Below, in pieces: positions 8,481 through 17,000 of a DNA stretch of 35,346 nucleotides. This DNA comes from DASUZD01 sp036377055. GTDB lineage: Bacteria; Actinomycetota; Thermoleophilia; Gaiellales; Gaiellaceae. The notes below the pieces were generated by a model. That model did no database searches, had not been told where the DNA came from, and saw nothing but the letters and a program-made list of their open reading frames with translations. The position numbers and the translations under genes are program-made. Position 1 is the first letter of the stretch. Each line of letters opens with the position of its first letter. The stretch spans positions 1 to 35,346 of the forward strand of contig DASUZD010000173.1 of NCBI GenBank assembly GCA_036377055.1, given 5' to 3'.

Positions 8481-8971
8481 GCGGCCTTTTCGTAGATCGT
8501 CCGCATGCGCGCGTCCGCGAGCACGAACCGCGCGAGCTCGACCTGCGGATGCGCCTCGAGCGCGGCCCGCGTGGCGGCGACTGCGACCGGCGCCGCCAGC
8601 TCCGCGGGGTACGCGTAGGCGCCGGTGGAGATCGCGGGGAAGGCGACGCTCCGGCATTCGAGCTCGGCGGCGAGCTCGATGGCGCGCCGATGACACGACG
8701 CGAGCAGCTCCGGCTCGCCCGCGTCGCCGCCCGACCAGACCGGGCCGACTGCGTGGATGACGAAGCGCGCTGGCAGCGCCCCGGCGCCCGTCGCCTTCGC
8801 GTCCCCGGTCGCGCAGCCCCCGAGCTGCCGACACTCCTCGAGGATCGAAGGGCCGCCCGCCCGGTGGATCGCTCCGTCGACGCCACCGCCCCCGGCGAGG
8901 CGCAAGTTTGCAGCGTTCACGATCGCGTCCACGCGTTGCGTCGTGATGTCGCCGACTACGAACTCGATCAT
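8477..8971 (-). CDS. macrodomain protein, ADP-ribose-binding hydrolase
   Basis: A single macrodomain of 164 residues starts MIEFVVGDIT. The key ligand-binding elements are present: AIVNAANLRLAGGGGVDGAI (catalytic Asn and Gly-rich loop), GDAKATGAGALPARFVIHAVGP, and FPAISTGAYAYP (phosphate loop). This is the MacroD/YmdB type, which removes ADP-ribose from proteins or deacetylates O-acetyl-ADP-ribose in the cytoplasm. I chose the ATG at 8971 because it begins the canonical beta-strand. Codons upstream are repeat-derived. Whether it serves the SIR2-like protein about 9 kb away is unknown. Confidence 0.93.
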   Translation of the reverse strand: MIEFVVGDITTQRVDAIVNAANLRLAGGGGVDGAIHRAGGPSILEECRQLGGCATGDAKATGAGALPARFVIHAVGPVWSGGDAGEPELLASCHRRAIELAAELECRSVAFPAISTGAYAYPAELAAPVAVAATRAALEAHPQVELARFVLADARMRTIYEKAA

Positions 8972-9021
8972 ATGGGTGGCGTCACCAACGGACGGCGGCT
9001 CGCCGGGTCTGCCGGGTCTGC

Positions 9022-9268
9022 GGGGACAGACCCCATCGGCCCGGCCCGACAACCCTCGGAGCCAAGCCGAACCGGCCCGCCCTCACGAGCTGGGACAGAC
9101 CCCACCGACCCGAACGGACGCCCGGGGACAGACCCCACCGGGCCGAACGGGCAGCTGGGGACAGACCCCACCGACCCGAACGGACGCCCGGGGACAGACC
9201 CCACCGGGCCGAACGGACAGCTAGGGACAGACCCCACCGGCCCGAAGGGACGCCTGGGGACAGACCCC
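9022..9268. repeat. REP cluster C: 33-bp-period tandem array
   Basis: Seven same-direction GGGGACAGACCCC copies start at 9022, 9091, 9124, 9157, 9190, 9223 and 9256. From 9091 onward the spacing is exactly 33 bp five times. Two spacer versions alternate: one contains CCGACCCGAACGGACGCC, the other CCGGGCCGAACGG-CAGCT. A 66-bp higher-order unit has therefore been duplicated. Because 33 is divisible by three, all frames stay open through the array, producing spurious Gly-Thr-Asp-Pro-type translations. This is the gene-free stretch 8972-9318. I see no gene in it. Confidence 0.92.
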
Positions 9269-9318
9269 GGGCCAAACTGACGGTTGGAACCGGGACGCCC
9301 GAAGCGCGACAAGGCCGG

Positions 9319-9558
9319 CTAGGCCTTGCGCCAGCGGCCGAAGACGAGCCCGCCGAGGGTGAAGCCGAGGCCGAAGGTGCCGACGGCGAAGGAGCCGATC
9401 GCGATCGCCTTCCGCCACGTGGAGAGGCGCTGCCAGCGTCCGAGCGCCTCCTGCTCCTCCGTCGTCAGAGGCTCACCCCGCCGCTGCTTCCGTAGCGCTC
9501 CGCCCGCTCGAACGCCGAGGTAGAGATCGTCGAAGATCTCGGCGGATTCCTCTGCCAC
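9319..9558 (-). CDS. small single-pass membrane protein, unknown function
   Basis: This is a 79-residue protein from a GTG at 9558. The N-terminal half is charged and soluble (FDDLYLGVRAGG, GEPLTTEEQEALGRWQRL). One transmembrane segment follows (AIAIGSFAVGTFGLGFTLGGLVFG) and the tail is Arg/Lys-rich (RWRKA), suggesting a type II anchor. I do not recognise a family. It is divergent from the metallophosphoesterase gene that starts 27 bp away, so the two may share a promoter region. Confidence 0.6.
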   Translation of the reverse strand: MAEESAEIFDDLYLGVRAGGALRKQRRGEPLTTEEQEALGRWQRLSTWRKAIAIGSFAVGTFGLGFTLGGLVFGRWRKA

Positions 9559-9584
9559 GGCCGCAGTGTATAGCGTGCTTCGCG

Positions 9585-10415
9585 GTGTCCACGCGCATTC
9601 TCCACCTCTCGGACCTCCACACGGGAACTCCCGAGGACACGCCGATCGAGGACGCCATCGCCAACCTCCTAGGGCGAATCGACGTCGAGCTGATCGTCGC
9701 AAGCGGCGACCTCACGCACCGAGGCCGTCGCGACCAGCACGAGCGCGCCGCGGCCTTTCTCCGCGGCTTCGGCCGCCCCCTCCTCGCGATCCCGGGGAAC
9801 CACGACATCCCGTACCGCTTCCCGCAGCGATTCAGCAGGACGTTCGCCGAGTTCGAGCGGCTCTGGGGCACGACCGAGCCCGTCTATCGCTCGGCGACAC
9901 TGCACGTGGTCGGGCTCAACTCCGTCCGCTGGTGGCGGCAGCAGTCGGGCGGGGTCCGGCAGAGCCAGCTCGACGAGGCGGCGCGGCGACTCGCCGAGGC
10001 ACCCGACGGCGCGTTTCGCGTTGCGGTCCTCCACCACCACCTGATCGGCGCGCCGTGGCGCTCGCGCAAGAAGCCGGTCGCGCGGAGAAACCACGTCCTC
10101 GGATCGCTGGTCGACGCGGGCGCAGAGCTCGTCCTCGCGGGCCACATCCACCAAGGCGCTGTCAGCGAACGCCGGGAGTTTGAGGTCGTGAGCGGCGGCG
10201 AGCACGCTGTAACCGTCTCGATCGCGCCCGGCCTGGGGCAACCGCGGCCCAACCGGCGCGGCGAGGCGCGTGGGCTGCTCGTCTACGAGATCGAGACCGA
10301 CGTCCTCGTCGCCCAGACCTACGTCTGGCGCGACCGTGACTGGGGCCTCACGGCTGTCCGGCGGTTCCCGCGGGGCCGCAAGCCCCTGTCGCTCGAACCC
10401 GCGTCGGCGCGTTAG
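9585..10415 (+). CDS. calcineurin-like metallophosphoesterase (cAMP-phosphodiesterase CpdA-like)
   Basis: The 276-residue protein carries all five metal-binding motifs of the class III phosphodiesterase superfamily: LSDLH (residues 8-12), GDLTHRG (41-47), GNHD (71-74), VLHHHLIG, and GHIHQG. The spacing fits the CpdA/Icc group, which hydrolyses cyclic nucleotides or other phosphodiesters using Fe/Mn. The exact substrate is not readable. It starts with GTG at 9585 and stands alone between a divergent small membrane protein and a convergent GlsB-like gene. Confidence 0.92.
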   Translation: MSTRILHLSDLHTGTPEDTPIEDAIANLLGRIDVELIVASGDLTHRGRRDQHERAAAFLRGFGRPLLAIPGNHDIPYRFPQRFSRTFAEFERLWGTTEPVYRSATLHVVGLNSVRWWRQQSGGVRQSQLDEAARRLAEAPDGAFRVAVLHHHLIGAPWRSRKKPVARRNHVLGSLVDAGAELVLAGHIHQGAVSERREFEVVSGGEHAVTVSIAPGLGQPRPNRRGEARGLLVYEIETDVLVAQTYVWRDRDWGLTAVRRFPRGRKPLSLEPASAR

Positions 10416-10436
10416 ACGCGCGCTGGCGCGAAACGC

Positions 10437-10724
10437 TTAGAGCCGCCGCCGCGGCAGGCTGCGCGCGCTGGGGCCGGTGATTCCGCGGCCCTGGTAGAAG
10501 CGCCTGTACGCGATCACGAGCCCGACCGAGGCGATGAACGCGAGGAAGAACCCGCCGGGACGGCCGAACAGGAACTCGCCGACGATCCCGCCGATGAACG
10601 AGCCGCCGATCCCGATCAGGATCGTCAGCCAAATCGGCATCGGGTCCGGCCCTGGCACCGCGAGTCGCGCAAGCGCGCCGAGAATCAGCCCGCCCACGAT
10701 CAGCGCGACGATGAAGAAGAGCAC
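10437..10724 (-). CDS. GlsB/YeaQ/YmgE-like membrane protein
   Basis: The 95-residue protein has three hydrophobic segments: MLFFIVALIVGGLILGALA, LTILIGIGGSFIGGIVGEFL and FFLAFIASVGLVIAYRRF. Between them lies the family's conserved RLAVPGPDPMPIW turn. The family is annotated as transglycosylase-associated or stress-related membrane proteins, but no enzymatic role is established. It is a paralogue of the next gene on the same strand, 18 bp away, which shares the VPGPDPMP-WLTILIG core. The two look like a tandem duplication. Confidence 0.85.
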   Translation of the reverse strand: MLFFIVALIVGGLILGALARLAVPGPDPMPIWLTILIGIGGSFIGGIVGEFLFGRPGGFFLAFIASVGLVIAYRRFYQGRGITGPSARSLPRRRL

Positions 10725-10742
10725 GCGCGGAGCCTACCGGGC

Positions 10743-11255
10743 CTACGAGCTCTCGAGCAGCTGTGCCCGCTTCGCGCGGAACTCCTCGTCGGTGAGGATG
10801 CCCGCCCGCCAGAGGTCTTCGAGCTTGCGGAGGTTCTCCTGCCGCTCGGCCTCTTCCGGTTTGACCGCGAGTGGCCGCGGCCCGCCCTCGGCCCCAATCG
10901 AGTCCGGGTCGATCCCCGCCTGCGCGAGCCGCTGCCGCAGCCGCGGGATCCCGAACCCGCGCTTCGGCAGGCGCATCGCCTCCTCGCCCGTGATCGGCCG
11001 CTGCTGGACGAACCGGCGGTACGCGATCACGACGAGCGCCGCGACGCCGATCGACGCCATCACGACGACGAAGAGATCGCCTCGCGTCTCGTTGCCGACG
11101 ATCGCCGTGGCGGCGGTGCCGCCGACTAGCGAGCCTGTCAGCCCGATCAGGATCGTCAGCCACGCAGGCATCGGGTCGGGCCCCGGAACCGCCCAGCGGG
11201 CGAGGCCGCCGACGACGAACCCGAGCGCGATCGCGGCTACGAACGCCTGAAGCAC
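10743..11255 (-). CDS. GlsB/YeaQ-like membrane protein with C-terminal SHOCT domain
   Basis: The first ~80 residues repeat the three-helix GlsB/YeaQ layout (FVAAIALGFVVGGLARWAVPGPDPMP, LTILIGLTGSLVGG, VVVMASIGVAALVVIAYRRF). A soluble linker follows, and then a C-terminal LRKLEDLWRAGILTDEEFRA segment, a typical SHOCT oligomerisation motif. The total is 170 residues from the GTG at 11255, the first start codon in frame upstream of the first helix. It is paired with the shorter paralogue downstream. The fusion of SHOCT to this fold suggests a membrane scaffold; this is inference. Confidence 0.82.
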   Translation of the reverse strand: MLQAFVAAIALGFVVGGLARWAVPGPDPMPAWLTILIGLTGSLVGGTAATAIVGNETRGDLFVVVMASIGVAALVVIAYRRFVQQRPITGEEAMRLPKRGFGIPRLRQRLAQAGIDPDSIGAEGGPRPLAVKPEEAERQENLRKLEDLWRAGILTDEEFRAKRAQLLESS

Positions 11256-11299
11256 GGGCTCAACGATACGGCCGCTTGCCCGGCGAGGCCATGGCCGAC

Positions 11300-11520
11300 G
11301 CACCTGGGGGGACTGTCCCCGGTGCTCGAAGAAGCCATGACCAGGCTGCGGGGCGGGGACTGTCCCCGGTGTTCGACCGAGCCATGACGGAGCTGCCGAC
11401 GGGGACTGTCACCGGTTGCTCGACCGAGCCATCACGGAACCTGCCGGCGGGGACGGTCCCCGGGTTTCGCCCCGGCGCGCGACAACGGGCGAGAAGAACG
11501 GCCCGGGGCCAGTCCCCACC
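11300..11520. repeat. REP cluster D: tandem reverse-orientation copies 3' of uvrB
   Basis: Copies lie at 11308-11320, 11355-11367, 11401-11413 (ends CACC), 11449-11461 (central ACGGT) and 11505-11517 (central CCAGT). The first four read GGGGACTGTCCCC with steps of 47, 46 and 48 bp and share the spacer TCGACCGAGCCAT-ACGGA. The last copy is inverted. The cluster fills the gene-free stretch 11256-11569 between the SHOCT protein start and the uvrB stop. Confidence 0.88.
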
Positions 11521-11569
11521 GCCCGGCGCGCACACGTCGGCGGCGGCCGACGCGCGCGAGCCGCCGCCG

Positions 11570-13576
11570 CTAAGCGGGGCTCTCGGCGAGCGCGAGAAGC
11601 TCGCGGCGGAGCTGCTTGATCTCGTCCCGGAGCTTCGCCGCATACTCGAACCGAAGCTCGTCGGCGGCCGCGAACATCTCCTGCTCCAGGTCGACGATCA
11701 GGCGCTCGATTTCGCTGCCGCTCATCCCCTCGACCTCCCGGCGGCCGCGGCGACGGCGCCCGGGAACGTGCGGTTGCTCGAGCGCGAGGAACTCGGCGAT
11801 GTCGGAGACGCCCTTGACGATCGACTCCGGCGTCACGCCGTGCTCCTCGTTGTAGGCGAGCTGGATCGCGCGCCTGCGGTTCGTCTCGTCGATCGCGCCC
11901 TGGATCGCCTCGGTGTGCTTGTCGGCGTACATCAGCACCTTGCCGTTGACGTTCCGCGCCGCGCGCCCAATCGTCTGGATCAAGGCCGTCTTCCCCCGTA
12001 GGAAGCCCTCCTTGTCGGCGTCGAGGATCGCGACGAGCGAGACCTCCGGCAGGTCGAGACCCTCGCGGAGCAGGTTGACGCCGACGAGGACGTCGTACTC
12101 GCCCAGGCGCAGCTCACGGATGATCTGGATCCGCTCCAGCGTGTCGATCTCGGAGTGGAGGTAGCGCGCCTTCACGCCCGACTCGAGCAGGTAGTCGGTC
12201 AGGTCCTCCGCCATCTTCTTCGTCAGCGTCGTCACGAGCACGCGCTCGCCGACCTCCTCGCGGCGTCGGATCTCGTTCAACAGGTCGTCGATCTGGTTCC
12301 GCGTCGCGCGGAGCTCGACCTCGGGGTCGACTAGGAAGGTCGGGCGGATCAGCTGCTCGGCGACCTTCGTCGAATGCCGCAGCTCGTACGGCCCGGGCGT
12401 GGCCGACACGAAGACCATCTGCGGCACCTTCCGCAGGAACTCGTCGAAGCGAAGCGGGCGGTTGTCGAGCGCCGACGGCAGCCGGAAGCCGTAATCGACC
12501 AGCGTCTGCTTCCGCGACCTGTCTCCTTCGTACATGCCGCCGAGCTGCGGGATGGTCTGGTGGGACTCGTCTACGAAGACCACGAAGTCGGAGGGGAAAT
12601 AGTCGAGGAGCGTGAACGGGTGCGAACCCGGCGCGCGGCCTTCGAGGATCCGCGAGTAGTTCTCGATCCCGCTGCAGAATCCGAGCTCCTGGAGGAGCTC
12701 GACGTCGTATTCGGTGCGCTGGCGGATGCGGTGCGCCTCGAGCATCCGCCCCTCCGACTCGAACATCTTCACCTGCTGCTCGAGCTCGTGCTTGATCTCG
12801 TCGACGGCGCGCTCGATCGTCGGCTTCGACGTGACGTACTCGGTCGCCGGCCAGATCGCGAGGTTGTCGAGCTTCGCGAAGATCTCGCCCGAGAGCGGGT
12901 CGAAGTGCGTGACCTGCTCGACCTCGTCTCCGAAGAACGAGATGCGATACGCCGTCTCCTGGTTCGCGGGCTGCACCTCGACCAGATCGCCCCGGACGCG
13001 GAACCGGCCGCGGCCGAGGACGGTGTCGTTGCGGACGTACTGCGAGTCGATCAGCTTCCGCAGGAGCAGATCGCGATCGTGCTCCTCGCCGACCTCGAGG
13101 TAGATCATCCGGTCGCGCCACTCCTCCGGCGAGCCGAGGCCGTAGATGCACGAGACAGACGCGACGACGATCACGTCGCGGCGCGTGAACAGCGCGGACG
13201 TCGCCGCGAGCCGCAATCGCGCGATGTCGTCGTTCTGTGACGAGTCCTTCTCGATGTACAGGTCGGCCTGGGGCACGTACGCCTCGGGCTGGTAGTAGTC
13301 GTAGTAGGAGACGAAGTACTCGACCGCGTTGGTCGGAAAGAACTCCCGGAACTCGTTGCAGAGCTGGGCCGCGAGCGTCTTGTTGTGCGCGATCACGAGC
13401 GCCGGCTTGCCGACCTTCTCGACGATCCACGCCATCGTCGCCGTCTTCCCGGTGCCGGTCGCGCCGAGCAGCGTCTGGTAGCGCTCGCCCGCGTCGAGGC
13501 CCTTCGCGAGCTGCGCGACCGCCATCGGCTGGTCGCCCGTCGGGACGTAGTCCCGCGATGTTTTGAGTTCCGGCAC
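11570..13576 (-). CDS. uvrB: excinuclease ABC subunit UvrB
   Basis: UvrB is the helicase-like damage-verification subunit that hands damaged DNA to UvrC. The 668-residue protein is full length. It has SRDYVPTGDQPMAV, Walker A GATGTGKT, the beta-hairpin YYDYYQPEAYVP, VASVSCIYGLGSPEEW, the DESH helicase motif in VVFVDESHQT, the FVSATPGPYE motif, LLREGLDLPEVSLVAILDADKEGFLR, QTIGRAARN, and a C-terminal UVR domain for UvrC binding (VDLEQEMFAAADELRFEYAAKLRDEI). I chose the GTG at 13576 because it precedes the conserved SRDYVPTGDQP by a few residues and lies before repeat DNA. It is divergent from the DUF1360 gene 18 bp away. Confidence 0.97.
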   Translation of the reverse strand: MPELKTSRDYVPTGDQPMAVAQLAKGLDAGERYQTLLGATGTGKTATMAWIVEKVGKPALVIAHNKTLAAQLCNEFREFFPTNAVEYFVSYYDYYQPEAYVPQADLYIEKDSSQNDDIARLRLAATSALFTRRDVIVVASVSCIYGLGSPEEWRDRMIYLEVGEEHDRDLLLRKLIDSQYVRNDTVLGRGRFRVRGDLVEVQPANQETAYRISFFGDEVEQVTHFDPLSGEIFAKLDNLAIWPATEYVTSKPTIERAVDEIKHELEQQVKMFESEGRMLEAHRIRQRTEYDVELLQELGFCSGIENYSRILEGRAPGSHPFTLLDYFPSDFVVFVDESHQTIPQLGGMYEGDRSRKQTLVDYGFRLPSALDNRPLRFDEFLRKVPQMVFVSATPGPYELRHSTKVAEQLIRPTFLVDPEVELRATRNQIDDLLNEIRRREEVGERVLVTTLTKKMAEDLTDYLLESGVKARYLHSEIDTLERIQIIRELRLGEYDVLVGVNLLREGLDLPEVSLVAILDADKEGFLRGKTALIQTIGRAARNVNGKVLMYADKHTEAIQGAIDETNRRRAIQLAYNEEHGVTPESIVKGVSDIAEFLALEQPHVPGRRRRGRREVEGMSGSEIERLIVDLEQEMFAAADELRFEYAAKLRDEIKQLRRELLALAESPA

Positions 13577-13594
13577 GCAGAAAGGGTATCCGCC

Positions 13595-14086
13595 GTGAGG
13601 ACGGGCGAACACTGGGGACAGACCCCGCCGTACGGAGCCTACGCGGCCATCATGGGCACGTTCGCCGGCGGGCTCGCGCTCGTCGGCGCGCTCGCGCACG
13701 CGCTCGACCGCGACCCGCAGGAGCACTCGTGGCTAGACCTCGCGACGCTCGCCGCCGCGAGCTTCAAGGCCTCGCGGACGATCACCGGCGACGAGGTGAC
13801 GAGCTTCCTGCGCGAGCCGTTCGTCGCGGGCGAGGCGCACGGAGGCGACGAGGAGCCGGTCGAGACGGGCGACCTGCGCCAGGCGATCGGCGAGCTCGTC
13901 ACGTGCAGCCGCTGCATCGGCACCTGGGTCGCGGCCGGGCTCGCGTCGACGCAGGTGCTCGCCCCGCGCTTCGGCCGCCTCCTCACCTGGACGCTCGGCA
14001 CGGCCGCGCTGAACGACGTGCTCCAGGCCGGCTTCGCCGCGCTCACCTCGAAGGCGAACGAGCTTCAGGCGCGCACGGGCTCCTGA
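13595..14086 (+). CDS. DUF1360-family protein, N-terminus overlapping a REP copy
   Basis: The conserved part begins YGAYAAIMGTFAGGLALVG and continues with ATLAAASFKASRTITGDEVTSFLREPFV, GELVTCSRCIGTWVAA with a paired Cys motif, and RLLTWTLGTAALNDVLQ. This is the DUF1360 membrane-associated family of unknown function. Two starts are possible. The GTG at 13595 gives 163 residues but translates a REP core at 13614-13626 as part of the N-terminus (WGQTPP). The ATG at 13652 gives a shorter protein that cuts into the conserved first helix. I prefer the GTG, with moderate confidence. It converges on the nSTAND-WD40 gene with a 3-bp gap. Confidence 0.75.
   Translation: MRTGEHWGQTPPYGAYAAIMGTFAGGLALVGALAHALDRDPQEHSWLDLATLAAASFKASRTITGDEVTSFLREPFVAGEAHGGDEEPVETGDLRQAIGELVTCSRCIGTWVAAGLASTQVLAPRFGRLLTWTLGTAALNDVLQAGFAALTSKANELQARTGS
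13614..13626. repeat. REP copy E in the uvrB / DUF1360 divergent region
   Basis: This is a single GGGGACAGACCCC copy about 38 bp upstream of the uvrB start. It overlaps the 5' end of the DUF1360 coding region if that gene starts at 13595. It is the only copy placed close upstream of a repair gene; the other clusters near uvrA, uvrB and polA are 3' of them or beyond the RAYT gene. Confidence 0.8.
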
Positions 14087-14089
14087 CCG

Positions 14090-17000
14090 TCAGTCGTGGA
14101 GATACCGGCGTCGCTCCGCCGGCGTCAGCGTGCGGCCGGTCCTCCCCAGCTCCCGACTGGCGAGCGCAAGCAGCTCGTCGAGCCCGCCGCAGAGGTCGCA
14201 GCGGTACGTCCGGACGGTGCCGTCGCGGCTGGACGTGAGGATCGTCCGCCCGTCGGGCGAGAACGACGCGCTCGTCAGCAGGTCGGTGTCGCCGCGGAGG
14301 TAGAAGAGCAACGAGCGCGTACGGACGTTCCACAGGCCCGCGCTCGACGGGCCGGCGGTGACGACCCACCGGCCGTCGGGGCTGAATGCCGCTGCGCTGA
14401 CGGTCCCGAAATGCCCGCTGAGGACGCCGACGAGCCGGCCGCTCGGCACCGCCCAGAGGCGCGCATCGTGGTCCCGGCTGGACGTGACGACAAGCCTCCC
14501 GTCTTTGCTGAACTCGGCGTCGGTTAGCGGCGCGCGGTGGCCCCGCAAGGTCGCGACGGACGCGCCGTCGGAGGCACGCCACAGGCGCGCGGCGCCGTCG
14601 GCGCTCGCGGTCAGCACGAGGTCGCCGGCCGGACTGAACGCGACCTTGAGCACCGCGCCGTCGTGGCCGGTCAGACGATCGAGGAGCCGGCCGCTCGCGA
14701 CGTCCCACACGGCGACCGTCCGCCCTGCCGCGGTCGCGACTCGCGTGCCGTCCGGGCTGAACGCGGCGTCGGCGACCGGCGCGGACGCGCGCAGCACGTG
14801 CAGCAGACGGCCGTCGGACGATCGCCACAGTCGCGCCGTGCGGTCGGCGCTCGTCGTAACGACGAGGCGGTCGTCGGGGCTGAAGGACGCGCTCGTGACC
14901 GGCCCGTCGTGGTGGAGGATCTGGAGCACATGGCCGTCCGAGACGCGCCACAGCCGGGCCGTGGGGTCTGTCCCCGCCGTCAGCGCGAGCGTCCCGTGGC
15001 GGTCGAGCTCGGCGCCCACGAGCGGAGGCCTGCCCGCGAGCAGCGCGAGCTGCTTCCGGGTCGCGAGCGAAGACACGATCGCGGTCCCGTTCGCACCGGC
15101 CGAGACGACGCGGCGGCCGTCGCCGCTGAACGACGCCTCCTCGACCGGAGCGCGCTCGACGGAGAGCACCTCGAGTCGAGGCTCGGCGCCGCCCTCCCAG
15201 ATCCGAGCCGTCCCGTCGTCGCTGGTCGTGAGGACCGACCGGCCGTCCGGGCTGAAGAAGGCGTCGACGACAGGGCCCGAATGACCGGAGAGCACGACGA
15301 CCGGCAGGCCGCCGTCGGCCTTCGAGATGCGCGCGGTCCGGTCGCGGCTGCCGGTGACGACGAACTTGCCGTCGGGGCTCCAGGCGACGCTCGTCACGTA
15401 GTTCGTGTGGCCCGCGATCGTTGCCACCTGCTCGCCGCTCGCCCGGTCGTAGACACGCGTGATCCCGTCGGCGCTCGCGGTCGCGAGCAGCTTCCCGCCG
15501 GGGCTGAGCGCGGCGCCGAAGAGCTGCCCGCCCGCCGGTGGAAACGCGTGCACGAGCGCGCCGGTCTCCGCGTTCCAGATGCGGGCGACCCGGTCGCTCC
15601 CGGCGGTGACGACGAGTCGGCCGCCGCGGCTGAACGACGCGCTCGCGACGCGGCTGCGCACGGGCAGGTCGGCGACGAAGCTCCCTGCGCCGACATCGAA
15701 GACGCGTACTACGCGCCGGCCGGCGACGCTCAGCAGAAGCCGGCCGCGTGGGCTGAACTCCACGTGGTCGACGGGACCGCCCGCGGCGAGGACGGCGATC
15801 TGCTCCTGCCGCGCCAGCCTCCAGATGCCGATCGACCCGTCCGATTCGCCCACGGCCGCATAGGCGCCGTCGCGGCTGACCGCTAGGCCGGAAACGGGTG
15901 CGCCCGCGCCGAGAGACGCGACGAGCGCGCCGCCGTTCGCGCTCCAGAGGCCGATGTGACCGTCGCGATCCGCGGTCACGATCAGCGTCCCGCCGGGACC
16001 GAAGACCGCACGCGTGATCCCGGAGGCGTGCAGGCGGTAGAGGAGCCGCCCCGAGCGGGCGTCGACGACGCGCGCCCTGCCGTCGGGGCTCGTCAGCACG
16101 AGCCGCGAGCCGTCCGGGCTGAACGATGCCTCCGGCGCGCCTGAGCCCGTGCCGCGCAGGACGGCCCGCACGGGCGCGCGCAGGACGCTGCGCACGCGCG
16201 AGGCGACCAGCGCGGATCGGAGCACGTCCTCGACCGCAGTCGTCCGCTCGCGCGCGGCCGCCTCGCGCGCGAGCAGCAGGCTCAGCTCGGGGTCCGTCGA
16301 GAGCTGCGAGAAGGCGCTCGCGGTCAGCTCGCGCGCGAGGGCGACGCGCGCGGCGTGGCGCGCGTCGCTCCGCTGCGTCCACGCGTAGACGGCGATCGCG
16401 GCGACGCAGACGAGCGCGACGAGCGACCCGACCGCGAGGGCGAGCAACCGCCGGTGGCGCCGATCGGCCGCCGCCCGCTCGCGTTCGAGCTCGCGCTCTG
16501 ACCGCCACGCGAGCACCGGCTCCGCGAGCACGTCGTGGAAGATCTCGTAGCGCTCGGCCCCGCCCGCGCCGTCGACCGCGCGCAGGATCCGGTCGCGGCT
16601 GAGCGCCAGCAGCACAGGCTCGAGCTCGCGCTCCCGCACCGACGCGTACTGCGCCAGGTCGCCCGAGCGGTGCGCGATCTTCGTTCCCGACGGGGTGACG
16701 AGGTGGCCGAACATCGACGCGGCGACGTCCTGCTCCTCGACGCTGAGCGCGTCGAGCGCGTGCCGGAGGTGGTCGCGGACGATCGCCTCGGCGCCGCCGA
16801 GCTCGTGGAGCGTCTCCATGCGAAGCACCGGCGAGTCGGCCTCGCGCTCCCGCGCCCAGATCCGCTCGAGCACGAGCTGGAGGAACGGCGCCTCGATCCG
16901 CCCCTCGGGCCGAGCGGGGACAGTCCCCATCGGCTCGGATGGGCCTGGCGCCTCGGGGCGAGCGGGGACAGTCCCCGCCGGCCCGGGCGGACCGGGCGCC

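Noticed and set aside
9091..9268. 33-bp array as a CRISPR
   Set aside because: There are no unique spacers: the ~20-bp intervals are themselves two alternating repeats, and no cas genes are present.
6290..9280. 996-aa open frame on the plus strand
   Set aside because: It runs antisense through the RAYT and PH genes and through the AI-2E and macrodomain genes in wrong frames, and its low-complexity tail is the repeat array.
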